A DNA stretch of 64,000 nt, taken from assembly GCA_030180135.1 (NCBI GenBank), contig CM058231.1, positions 46,944,235 through 47,008,234 on the forward strand, read 5' to 3'. The notes beneath the pieces were generated by a model. It saw nothing but the letters and a program-made list of their open reading frames with translations. It ran no database searches and was not told the origin of the DNA. This document shows, one piece after another, positions 52,765-62,956 of this stretch. Numbering within the stretch: the stretch's first letter is position 1; each line of letters begins with the position of its first letter. This stretch comes from Orychophragmus violaceus (Eukaryota; Streptophyta; Magnoliopsida; Brassicales; Brassicaceae). The position numbers and the translations under genes are program-made.

Positions 52765-54215
52765 AACTCTGACGGGATATGTGAGCTGAAAAACTCAGTC
52801 GTAGTTTGAGAACTTGTTCTTGAATACTTGGGATGAGAAATGGTTTGGGTGCTCATCTTTAAAATGAAACAGAGCTTTAGAACTTGATTACGGGGATTGA
52901 TGAGCTCAAGCATGAGGCGAGAGCTCGTTTACGGACAGAAACATAGGTCATGAGCTTGTTTACGAGTGGGTTATGAGTGGGCGAGCTGAAGTGTGAGAGA
53001 GAATGAGAGATTTTTCTCATGAAAGCTGTAATGAATTGTCTCTTCATGTTGAGGTACATCTATTTTTGAGTTGACTTTCGCTCACGATAGTTCTCCATAC
53101 GATTATTTGAAGCCTGTTTTGTAAAGCGATCTGTGCCAGAGTTTAGGAAATCGTTTTCACGATGAAATAGAAGATGTCGTCTTTATTATATGGTAGGCTG
53201 ATACGGGTTTTAGGGTCTTGTCCTAAAGTCCTAGCTATGTTAGAGCCTGAGAGTTGGCTCTCTAGAAGCAAGAGTTTGAGAACTTGCTTTTGAGTCGACA
53301 AGGGGTCTGGGAAACTTGTCAGAGAATCCAATTGATCTAGAGAACTGATAATTCGACGCAAAGTTAATCGGATCCGAAATCGTGACAAATGGGTCTCGAT
53401 CTTCATGCTTAAATACACTGAATCAGCTCTTTCCAATTGGATTTGTGTCATTAACGAATTCGAAAATGGACTTTCAAATTGACAATTGTTAATGGGATTT
53501 TATAGGTTAGGCTTTGGTTTTAAGCCCAACATCCATTGTTTCGTACATATCGTCTCGAGGTGACGAGGTCCGGAGAACTCGAAGACTGCTCCATCCGAGC
53601 AAGCTTGAGAATCAGAGGTCTCGGTTTTTTCTTCCGAACGTTTGAACTTTGTCAGCTTAAGTGTTTGTCTTCTTAATTAACCTCTAACAAATTGTTAACA
53701 TTGAACCATCTCACGAGAATGAGTTCTTTCACTCTAATTACTTTGTTGATGAGATGTAATTCTCAAAATCAGAATTTTCAGAACTAGTTCTCACGGGAAA
53801 ACAAATTGTTCTTGAGTTAATGTGCAGACGAGCTCGAGACAAGTATGCGAATTGTCCTTCAATAAAGAGACCTTTGATCTCTTCATTGTGCAGGAACAGA
53901 AAGACTCGTTCCCAAAATTTGATATAGCTTTTTATCAGTGAGTTAGAGTAAAACCATGAATTACATAGTTTAAGCAAAAACTATTAGCTGGCAAGCTCAC
54001 GTGTAGTTTGAGAAGTTCTCTATGACTCGTTTTAAGAGGAGTCTGAGAACAAGTATGGAAATTCTTTCACGAGGTGGGGAGGAGTTTGAGAGCTCGCTCC
54101 AACACTCGGTTTGGGGAATTGAGATTGAATCTCGAAGTTTGCAGAATTTTGTTATGCAATATGGGTTTAGCCGTTAACCCAACATCCATAGTCGTTGCCC
54201 CCCAGTTTTTTTGGT
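52765..54215. other. Unassigned repeat-rich DNA between copia F and G
   Basis: No gene is seen. The GAGCTCG/GAGAACTCG vocabulary of 46780-47478 continues (for example GAGCTCGTTTACGG near 52920). A block with AGCCCAACATCCAT near 53523 recurs as ACCCAACATCCAT near 54177 and CCCAACATTCAT near 59259. Possibly non-coding parts of unknown LTR elements. Confidence 0.45.
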
Positions 54216-54220
54216 GAGGT

Positions 54221-54751
54221 TGTTGAGATTTCAACTTGTGTTCTAGGACTTAAGATAGATTCAATACTAAGCTGTGTTCGTTTGTTTGCGGAAATATAAA
54301 CGACACAAAGAATTGTTCACCCTGTGTTCACCAATTGGCTACGTCACAGGGGTGGGAACGGTATCCCACAACTGATTCACTATATTCACTTGATTACAAC
54401 TAGTTTAGCACAAACTCTTTGAATCAATGAATATCTCTTGTAAATCCCTAGCACTCTTAGATCACTTAGCTCTTTAGAACAAGTCTCTTAGCTCTTTGAT
54501 CTCTCTTAATGCTCTCGTAATATTGCTCGTGTTGTTGCTCTCGTTTTTTCGCCTTTTTTATTCTTCTGATCTCATGCTCTCTTATTATGTCGCAGGTACA
54601 CAAGATCCTAGGGTTCTTACTGATGGGCCAGTCTTCTTATCATGGACAGTTCAAGCCCAGCTGGAAAACCAGCTCTTCATTTGTTACATGAGATGGGCCA
54701 GATTCTGATAATTGGCCCACTAGCTAAGTTTGTCCAAATCCAGAAGTCACA
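54221..54751 (-). repeat. Copia G left (3') LTR, 531 bp
   Basis: It starts TGTTGAGATTTC and ends AGAAGTCACA. The adjacent internal sequence AACTCCACCTTTTGG reads as a purine tract CCAAAAGGTGGAGTT on the minus strand. Confidence 0.92.
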
Positions 54752-56762
54752 AACTCCACCTTTTGGACATAACCTGGAAAAACAAATCGGTGTCACTGCT
54801 CTACTCTCTCTCTCCAGCGGCGACAACAAAATGCGATCCACCATTTTTTGTGTCTCGAGCTCATCCCTTCTTCGTGAGAGCTTAGGACTGCTCCAGGTAC
54901 ACTCTAAGCTTCTTCTACTCAAGCTCCTTAGTCCTGTATAAATCGATTTCCTTTTCGATTTTATCTGACCCTTTTTTCTTGCTTGCTTGTTCTTCAAAGG
55001 AACCATCTTTCTCGGATTTAGCTCACGATTTCTTCAAGCATGTGGTCGTGAAGCCTCTCAGCTTCGACCGTGAGTTCTAAACTCCTAGGTAAGCTGTATG
55101 ATTCTCATCTCCAAGCTTCTTATCCTTAACTGCGGTTCGATTTGCTCTCCTCTGTATAGATACAGCAAATCGTTTTCAAGCCTAATACTTCTTGTTCTTC
55201 AACTTTCTTGAAATCGATTCTTTTTCTTTGGTTTAGATCTAGAAAATCGATTTCAAACTGAAGCTGCTTATTTCCTGTAGAGTATGTGCGTGTCTGAGAG
55301 AGCTCAGACCTTCGATTTTACAGAGGTAAGTGTCTGACCTTTTTGTACTTTCAACTCTTTTAAATCGTGTTATCTTCTTCTGTAAAGATCTTGGCTTGAT
55401 TTAATGTCTGACACTTCTTCTCTCTTGTAGGTCTGCTTCAAGTCTATGGCGAGCTTAGATCTCCAACATGTAAGCTTTTGATCTCTAAATCTGTCAAGCC
55501 ACTTTTTATCTTCTCTTTAAAGACTCTGATAAAATGTCTTAATGCAGATTTCTTCAAGGTCTTCTTTGAACAGACCTGTTCATGCTTGCCTTTGATGGAC
55601 TGATCTTTTATCCCATCGTGAGTGTATAAGTTTATTGAACTTATTATCTCTTTACTCATCTCTGTTACTCCTCAGCTCATCTGTTTTCTGACTTTGATTG
55701 TTTCCTTTTGCATATAGATTCCTTTAGCAATCTGAGAAGAATTATCATGTGCCTTACACCTCCCCCTCAGATTGGGCTCCGGCTGCAAAGGTGTATTCTT
55801 CTCCTGTTGCTTGTTATCTGTTTCTGCAAAAATTTGAATCTAGTCTGATGAGCTATTGTTCATTGATTGCGTACCTTAGATGTTAATTCTCTTAAGGTCT
55901 TGCTTTGTTGAACTTAAGTGCTCAGAGTCTCGTATTCCCTTTCTGATAAATGTCTTGACTATCAATGTTCTGTCTCTTTGACAAGTTGCGATTTTATCTT
56001 CTGTAATCAGCTTCTTGTTTCTTCCATGGCTTAAACTGACTTACTTCTGACATTGGTTGATAGTGTTGAGTTATCTGAGATACGCTTAGAACTCTTGAAC
56101 TTGTTGAGTGTTCCTTAGTCATACGATGTAGACTTGTAGTCTTGAATCTGATTTGCTTTGTCCATACGCCCATATTTCATACTCCTTGACTCTCTGATGA
56201 ATCCTTTGATCATGAGATATGACTTGTACTGTTTTTCTCTCTCGCAGGTACTGTGTTTCATCTGAAATTGACAGTGTGTCAACTTACTACTCCACCTGGA
56301 ACTGAAGTCTCAGTAATTCAGCTCCTGTTCTGCTCGCAGGTAACACATCTCTTCTTATTCTGTTTTCTGCCTTTCTTTTACTGAATCTTATCCTTGGTAA
56401 GCTCCTGTGCCTTTCTAAATCATTTTTGTCATATGATTTCTAAAGTCTGAGCCGTAAACTCCTGTATACTCTTCTAAATCACCTCTGAATTGTAATTTCT
56501 AAGATGTATTTGAGTCGTGAAGATCTTATTCAACTCTTGCAGTTCTTTGTTTGACAGGGCCATGTGTCAAACAATGCTCCACCTGGAACCCGTAATTCAT
56601 TACTGCAGTTCCAGCCGCCTCCAGGTAACTCCTTTTAACCTATCAGATCAGTCTGATTTTATCTTATCGACATAAGAACATTTCTGAATTTATCAGTTTC
56701 TATGTTCTTCTTCCTGCAAGGTGCAATGTCGATACTGGAATTACCTGGAGCTTCTTTCCTTC
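54752..56762 (-). other. Copia G 2-kb non-coding 3' segment with polypurine-like modules
   Basis: No ORF with copia motifs was found on either strand. On the minus strand several purine tracts resembling the true 3' tract recur: CCAGGTGGAG near 56290 and 56580 (about 287 bp apart, in similar contexts) and TGAGGGGGAGGTG near 55768, besides the terminal one at 54752. The plus strand is C/T-rich with many CAG|GTA-like words, but no coding continuity supports real exons. Confidence 0.6.
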
Positions 56763-58493
56763 TTAGGCAGAGTTGCAGCACACCTGAAGCTCATGTTCAG
56801 GTACTGCATTACTTTCGCTTGTATGGATCTTAGATAGTCTTGCCTTTTCCTTAGCTCTATCTCCGTAGATCCCTATTCCTAGTATCTTGGAAACATTATC
56901 CAAGCCTTCTAACTTAGGTTCTCTGTTTAGCGCCCCCTCTACTGTTTCATTCATCTGATACTTGCTTTCCCCAGCCTCTTCTTTAGGCTCTTTTCTGCCA
57001 GTATCTTCTGCAGTAGCTAATGCATAGGTCTCAGGATCAGAATCTCTTATTCCTCCTTCACTCTTAAATCCTTCTGATTTTTCTGTTGAAGGAGAATTTG
57101 CCCTTTTAGCTGCTGAACCTCTTGATTCAAACCCATATGGAGTTGGTCCTTGAATCAGGTTCTTGCTAAACCTCACCTTCTTAGACTTTTCCTTTCGTAC
57201 TTCTTTCACTGCTGAAGAAGCATTCATTTCAGCCTTAGCAACTGTCCCTTGAAGATAATACAATCCATTTTTGTATTTTCCAGCCAATACCTTCTTGCCA
57301 TCTTTATTAAACTGAACTCTGAAATTACCTCCTTCATACTTGCAACCTGACCTCTCTAACATCCCATAAGAAATCAAATTCCTGTTTACTTCAGGCATGT
57401 ATTTAACATCCTTTAGTATCACTTCAGAACCATCTGGATTCTGAATCTGAATCTTTCCCATTCCTCTGATGTTACCGTAAGTGTTGTTAGCCATAAGAAC
57501 CTTTCCTCCATCGTACTCCTTGAAGTCAAATAAGACTTCCTTGTCTGATGTACTGTGGTATGAAGAACCTGAGTCCATTACCCAATTCTTCATTGTGTCT
57601 TGACTGCTCACACTCAACACTATAGGCTGTATAGGTGCTGTCGCAATATTTGCAGAATCCTTGTTTCTATTTCTCTGAGGACATTCCTTTTTCCAATGCC
57701 CCTCATCTCCACATATGAAACACTCGCTCTGATTTTTCTTGTTAAACCTTGGCTGTGACTGAGATCTGTTGTCTCTTGACTTTGATCTCCCTCTGCCATT
57801 ATTCTTCTGAGATCTATTATTTGTTCTTCCCCTTGACTCAACAAATAATCCTTCTGAGTTAGATCTAGATTTGTTCAAAATCCCCTTTTGCTTCAGCTCA
57901 ATCTCCTTAGAATATGCAGAAGTGACTACCTCATGAACTGTGAGAGTTTCTTTTCCTGTACCATACTTAAGAGTATGTACTAGAGGTTCATAAGATGGTG
58001 GCAGACTAGTAAGAAGCTGTATAGCCTGATCTTCATCACTCACATTGATGTTTAGGCTGGCCAGATCTGCTATTAGCTTAAGAAAGCTGTCTAAATTCTC
58101 TTCTATACTTCTTTCTTCATCCATCTTGTAGCTAGCAAACTGTTGCTTAAGATAGATCCTGTTAGGAAGTGACTTAGTCTGATAATCTCTTTCTAGAGCC
58201 TTCCACATCAACAACGCTGTAGGCTCATGCATCACCTTCCTCAAAATCATGTCACTTAGACATGTACCAAGCAGATTCTTTACTCTAGTATCTTTTGCAA
58301 CTTTTAAAGAATCGAGTTTGGGTTTCTCACCTTCTTCTTGTTTTGCAGATTCATCAAGCAGATTTGCATCCTCCTCCAAGACTGACGCTAAGCCCTGAAT
58401 CTCCAACTGACCAAGAAGCTTGTACTTCCACATTCCAAAATCTCCCTTCCCATCAAACTTGTCCATCTCAAACTTTCCCCGGGTAGGTTCCAT
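56763..58493 (-). CDS. Copia G Gag-protease protein (576 aa)
   Basis: The gag domain spans about residues 1-215, with FDGKGDFGMWKYKLLGQLE and QQFASYKMDEERSIEENLD. A basic Arg/Asn/Ser region precedes a CCHC knuckle CFICGDEGHWKKEC near 265. The protease has the active site WVMDSGSSYHSTSD near 310 and the ISYGMLERSGCKY block. Then, instead of the integrase zinc finger, the chain passes near residue 430 into a charged tail with NLIQGPTPYGFESRG and ends at a normal stop. It supplies the particle shell and its maturation protease. The unbroken frame and near-identical LTRs suggest a functional gag carried by a non-autonomous element. Confidence 0.9.
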   Translation of the reverse strand: MEPTRGKFEMDKFDGKGDFGMWKYKLLGQLEIQGLASVLEEDANLLDESAKQEEGEKPKLDSLKVAKDTRVKNLLGTCLSDMILRKVMHEPTALLMWKALERDYQTKSLPNRIYLKQQFASYKMDEERSIEENLDSFLKLIADLASLNINVSDEDQAIQLLTSLPPSYEPLVHTLKYGTGKETLTVHEVVTSAYSKEIELKQKGILNKSRSNSEGLFVESRGRTNNRSQKNNGRGRSKSRDNRSQSQPRFNKKNQSECFICGDEGHWKKECPQRNRNKDSANIATAPIQPIVLSVSSQDTMKNWVMDSGSSYHSTSDKEVLFDFKEYDGGKVLMANNTYGNIRGMGKIQIQNPDGSEVILKDVKYMPEVNRNLISYGMLERSGCKYEGGNFRVQFNKDGKKVLAGKYKNGLYYLQGTVAKAEMNASSAVKEVRKEKSKKVRFSKNLIQGPTPYGFESRGSAAKRANSPSTEKSEGFKSEGGIRDSDPETYALATAEDTGRKEPKEEAGESKYQMNETVEGALNREPKLEGLDNVSKILGIGIYGDRAKEKARLSKIHTSESNAVPEHELQVCCNSA

Positions 58494-58566
58494 GACTTGC
58501 GGTTTTGTGGCTGTCTTAGATTGATCTATCTCTCTAACACTTTAAGCCTGAAGCTCTGATACCACT

Positions 58567-59097
58567 TGTTGAGATTTCAACTTGTGTTCTAGGACTTAAG
58601 ATAGATTCAATACTAAGCTGTGTTCGTTTGTTTGCGGAAATATAAACGACACAAAGAATTGTTCACCCTGTGTTCACCAATTGGCTACGTCACAGGGGTG
58701 GGAACGGTATCCCACAACTGATTCACTATATTCACTTGATTACAACTAGTTTAGCACAAACTCTTTGAATCAATGAATATCTCTTGTAAATCCCTAGCAC
58801 TCTTAGATCACTTAGCTCTTTAGAACAAGTCTCTTAGCTCTTTGATCTCTCTTAATGCTCTCGTAATATTGCTCGTGTTGTTGCTCTCGTTTTTTCGCCT
58901 TTTTTATTCTTCTGATCTCATGCTCTCTTATTATGTCGCAGGTACACAAGATCCTAGGGTTCTTAATGATGGGCCAGTCTTCTTATCTTGGACAGTTCAA
59001 GCCCAGCTGGAAAACCAGCTCTTCATTTGTTACATGAGATGGGCCAGATTCTGATAATTGGCCCACTAGCTAAGTTTGTCCAAATCCAGAAGTCACA
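58567..59097 (-). repeat. Copia G right (5') LTR, 531 bp
   Basis: Same termini as the left LTR; two differences noticed. The GAGGT target duplication follows. Confidence 0.92.
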
Positions 59098-59102
59098 GAG
59101 GT

Positions 59103-59694
59103 GACAAGCTAACTAGAAAAATTTGCATTCTCGGCCTGAGCGGTATGCCGTCTAAGTCAGATCTCATGGAACGAATCAGATTTTCGAAGCTATTTATTAA
59201 CTTGAAAGCTTTTGAATCGTAAACTCATGAATATTGGAGGTTCGGTTTTAATTGTAGACCCAACATTCATAGTTCCAAGTTGTCGCCCCTGGTTTTCGTG
59301 TCAGGTGATGAGCTATGCGGAGCTACAAAAATGTGTCCTCAGTCTGAGCATGCTAGGGAGTCCGAAGTCTATATGTTTTTTTCAAAATGATTCGGATTTG
59401 TCAATCTACGTGGTTGCTTTTTTAGAGAAGTAATCAGAGTGCGATTGGTTACTCGTGGGCTGATCGAAAGCTAACACTTCGCTAGGGTTGAAGTAAAGCT
59501 AGGAAGTAAAATTCCAGTTGAGACAGTGTAAGAGCACGAGCTCCAATCTACCCATTGGATAATTTTTAGTCTAGCGGGCTGATTTGGAGCACAAATTGTT
59601 CCCGCATATTGATTCGAAGTGATAGAATGAGCCTAAACTAAACCAGAACCTGAGAATTCTGTTTAACAAGCTATTGATTTCCAGAGAGAACTCT
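59103..59694. other. Unassigned DNA right of copia G
   Basis: Continuation of the sequence interrupted by copia G. No gene is seen. It shares the CCCAACATTCATAG word with 53523 and 54177. Confidence 0.45.
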
Positions 59695-60049
59695 TGTAAT
59701 GGCCCATTTTCTCTATTTTTGGGTTTTCAAAAAAAAATGGCCCATTAAGCCCATTAGTGTTGACCAGTCTGAAGGACAGAGATGGTAACTCGCTCGGCTC
59801 AAACGGCAAATGGGATGTGGTAATGGACTTTTCTTAGCAATGGACACTGGAAATTTAAAACCCCTTATAAGGTGAATAAGTGGGGGAGAAGTAGTCTTTT
59901 GGATTCGAGAGCAAATCCATTTCAAGCAAGTAAGCGATCAAGTTCAGTTTCTACCCTGAGAAGTTTTGTGGTGTTGCTGATGGTAAAAATTGTAATGGAA
60001 GACTCTTGCCTTGGAATTCGGGATGAATTCCCATTAAGTGGGGGAGAAT
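59695..60049 (+). mobile_element. Gypsy 5 upstream copy: LTR fragment, pol end and polypurine tract
   Basis: 59695 starts TGTAATGGCCCATTTT, the same start as the gypsy 5 LTR, but it diverges after about 65 bp. Positions 59880-60049 encode in short pieces DSRANPFQ and GIRDEFPLSGGE, typical of the very end of plant gypsy pol, and finish with the polypurine tract AGTGGGGGAGAAT (60037-60049). Confidence 0.6.
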
Positions 60050-60146
60050 TGTAATGGCCCATTTTTCCTGTTTTTGCGTTTTCAAAAAATGGCCCATTAA
60101 GCCCATTAGCCCATCCATAAACCCTAATGTCCCCTTTAATTTTTTC

Positions 60147-60154
60147 TATAAATA
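60147..60154 (+). promoter_or_regulatory. TATA box in gypsy 5 LTR
   Basis: TATAAATA within CTATAAATAGAG, about 100 bp into the LTR, a textbook plant core promoter context. Confidence 0.6.
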
Positions 60155-61059
60155 GAGTCAGCCACCTAGATAAGAGTAAAGAAGAAATCTCCAGCGAAGC
60201 TCTGCCCATTTCTTGCGGAGCAAGCCGTCACCGGAAAAATCAGAGCCACGTCGTCACCAACGTCGATCTCGCTCTTCTCCTTGTTTCGTCTCCTACATTC
60301 TTCATTCCGAGTTAAGTGGATTTCCATTCTATATTGAATCTTCTCTTTTCTTTATCTCCATGTCGAGTTTAGATCCCTTGTGTTGTTAGATCGGAGATCA
60401 AATCTTGTTTCTTCGATCTTTCACCATTTCGAAAACAAATCTAGGATTGTGTCATTTCCGGCCGTCAGATTTCCTGATTATCCGTAAAGAACCACATAAT
60501 GCACAATAAAGTAAGTATCGCTGGAAATCTCTCGTTCTCAGCTTTCAAAAAAGTAAGAATCGTCTAATTTCGACTTACTGTTTGGAATATATGATCTGTT
60601 TTGTAAAACGAGTCTGTGTATTGGAATCTGTGATTTGACTAGCTTTGTCTGTGTTTTGGGTTGAGCAGTTGGATTCTGCTTGATCCAAAGCTTAGCAAGG
60701 ACACTCTAGACTCATAGATCTAGATCTTGGTTGAAGGAGAACCGATTTAGGTCTTGGGAGCATATGGAAGCGTGTCACCGAAGTTGTAGCAGCAGTTTTT
60801 TCCAATCTCATGTTCGTCTGCGGTTCTTTGTCATCGTTGTGGCAAAGTTGAGGACCAGTTGTGATCTCTACCTTAAATTATCTAAATACCAGGACGTGAG
60901 TCCTTTGTTATTATCGTCCGACTTAGGAAGTGTAGATCTAATTGATGATTTGTGTTGATGCGATTGAACGCACCTAGAAAGTAGGTTATCACTTAAACCG
61001 AAAACGCTGATTGAGATTGATGGCTATCTGTGGAGAAGTTTTGGTAAGAATTATGTGTG

Positions 61060-61275
61060 TAGGGCATGTACGAGGTGGGATTCCGGCGTGTCCAATTGTG
61101 TGTGCAGGGGGATTCTGACGTGTCCAGTTGTGTGTGTATGGCACGTACGAAGTGAGATTCCAGCGTGTCCAATTGTGTGTGTAGGGCACATACGAGGTGG
61201 GATTCCGTCGTGTCCAACTGTGTGTGTAGGGAACGTACGAGGTGAGATTTTGGCGTCTCTAATTGTGTGTGGGCG
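61060..61275 (+). repeat. Minisatellite of about 45 bp in gypsy 5 LTR
   Basis: Units of the form GTGTCCAATTGTGTGTGTAG plus a tail with TACGAGGTGAGATTC recur with GTGTCC starts near 61089, 61120, 61165, 61210 and 61256. One unit is shortened to about 31 bp. Confidence 0.75.
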
Positions 61276-61678
61276 TAGCGACTCCTAGGAGTTCAGAAGT
61301 GTGAGTTGGGTGCTCGATAAGCACGAATGGACATTAGATTGTTTGAGAGCCTTCGGGCGGTTGTGTGCTAGAATTTATTAGCTTATGACTTGTTTCTTGT
61401 TATTGTGCTGGTTTAAGCTGAGATCGTGGGTTCCTAGAGCCTGCACTCACTGGGTAATTGTTGTTGAATCAATTACTCAGGCCTCTTACCTTTTCCCCAT
61501 TCTTTCCCCATGCAGGACAAGTATCATGAGTATAATTGCCGATTACGTCGGTGGTTTTGAACAGAAGGGAGCACGAGGACTCTTCGGACCATGGGAGGAT
61601 ATTTCGGTTAGCCATTTTTGGTTCAATGGGTGTCCTACCGTCATCGTTTTCAGTTCTCCGAGAACGGGGCGTTACAAT

Positions 61679-62320
61679 TGGTATCAGAGCCTGGGTTAAG
61701 GTCTCTCAGTCCTACCTGAGAGATCTGCTTTTGTTGTTTTCTAAAAACCTTATTTCGTTTTCGAAAAGTGTTTGCGACGGCCTAGTGGCCCAATAAAAGT
61801 TGTGAAAGTGTTTCAAACAAAAAAAAAGTAGTATGTGACTTCTTCTATATGGTTCTAGTCTAGTTATATCTTCCTTGCAGGTTGTGGTCGGTGCTCTTAG
61901 ACGTGTGAGTAGATTTCTAACTTGCATGATCTGGTGCAGTTCTCAACAACACGTTTTCATTACAAGTGCAGTTCGAAACCCAAATTCGAAATCAGCGTTA
62001 GCTAAACGACAAGGTACGTCTAAGAGGAAAAAGGATGTTCAAAATGAGATGGAACAGAGTGGGAAAAAAGAAGAAAATTGTGTAAGAATGAAGGCGAAAA
62101 CCCCTTATGTTTAAATCGTTGAAAGTTTCACATCTCCTAAGCGAGCCAAACCCACATCACCGTTACTGATTTCTCGGATCCAGTGGAGGCTGCAAGGCTG
62201 AAATCTTCCACTACTGCAATAAACAAGTTGTTAGTCCTAATGGACAAAGAAGCCGCAGTAGGTCACGGGGGTCGTAAGCTTAATCTGGCCCCCAACCTGG
62301 TCGACCCATTCTTTGGGAGT
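61679..62320 (+). mobile_element. Gypsy 5 primer site, leader and gag start, truncated
   Basis: The primer site TGGTATCAGAGCC at 61679-61691 is followed by a perfect 8-bp-stem hairpin (TCTCTCAG, 6-nt loop, CTGAGAGA; 61702-61723). Short basic open segments (61875-62114, with KRQGTSKRKKDVQNEME) and a frame with DKEAAVGHGGRKLNL near 62245 look like gag N-terminal remnants. The element stops at about 62320, where gypsy 6 begins. Confidence 0.6.
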
Positions 62321-62321
62321 T

Positions 62322-62949
62322 GATAGATTCCTGTCCGAAGCCGTGATGTTTTAGACAGAATCAAATCCCAAAAATGCTCACTTCAAGTCGGCAAGATAAT
62401 CCTATGCTCCAAATGGCTCGTGAAGACCCAACAATGAGTATATTAAACTCAAGGCCTGATACTTGCTACGATCCAACAAAGAAGATAGGCGGTGGAAGCT
62501 TTAGGATGAAGTTAGTGTAGAACCAATGAAGAGTATGTCAAACTCAACACCTGAACTATTTCAACACTCACAACACTCTTTGGCTTGATAGAATGGTCAC
62601 ACAAAAGGTTGCGGAATACCTCTTGATTCACCGGTTTGATATCTTAGATATTACTCACTAAGAAATCGAAATGTTCACAAAGGAACAAAGAGAATCACTC
62701 TTTAAACAAAGAAGTTTTTAATCAGAAAAAGGTTGTTTTATTCATATGATTTCGAAGTCTCTTTATAGAAAATAAAGAGATGAAGAGACAAAGAAAATAT
62801 GTAGAAAACTAGGAAGAAGTTGTAGAAAACTATGAAGACTTTGACTAAGACCAAAGACCAAACATTAAACTAATGTGAATGACTCTTAGACTACTTTGAC
62901 CAAAGAAGTTGTCCTTTGAAGTGCTTGGTCGAATTGATCTTGTTTGGAC
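62322..62949 (-). repeat. Probable gypsy 6 3' LTR
   Basis: Sequence between a TGATAGATTCC start and a TTTGGACA end, with TATAAAG on the minus strand at 62761-62767 and an LTR-like promoter context. Borders are inferred, since no partner LTR is in the window. Confidence 0.5.
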
Positions 62950-62956
62950 ATGAAAT

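Larger units (their letters stand above)
54221..59097 (-). mobile_element. Copia G, complete gag-protease-only element (4877 bp)
   Basis: LTRs of 531 bp (54221-54751, 58567-59097) differ at only two sites noticed. Target duplication GAGGT lies at 54216-54220 and 59098-59102. Primer site TGGTATCAGAGCT lies at 58552-58564 (minus). One ORF encodes gag and protease; integrase, RT and RNase H are absent and replaced by 2 kb of non-coding DNA. Recent insertion of an element without its own enzymes implies help in trans. Confidence 0.92.
60050..61676 (+). repeat. Gypsy 5 LTR, 1627 bp, flanked by PPT and PBS
   Basis: It starts TGTAATGGCC and ends GGGCGTTACA, a TGTAA/TTACA pair. A polypurine tract precedes it and a Met-type primer site follows, so it serves as the 3' LTR of the left unit and the 5' LTR of the right one. 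It contains a TATA box at 60147-60154 and a minisatellite at about 61060-61275. Confidence 0.75.

Noticed and set aside
54752..56762. Captured host gene with exon-intron structure on the plus strand of copia G
   Set aside because: CAG|GTA-like junctions are frequent, but no reading frame continues across them and no protein family is recognisable.
60989..61217. Repeat protein on the minus strand with HNWTR units
   Set aside because: It is the translation of the LTR minisatellite of about 45 bp; two overlapping frames give equally repetitive products.
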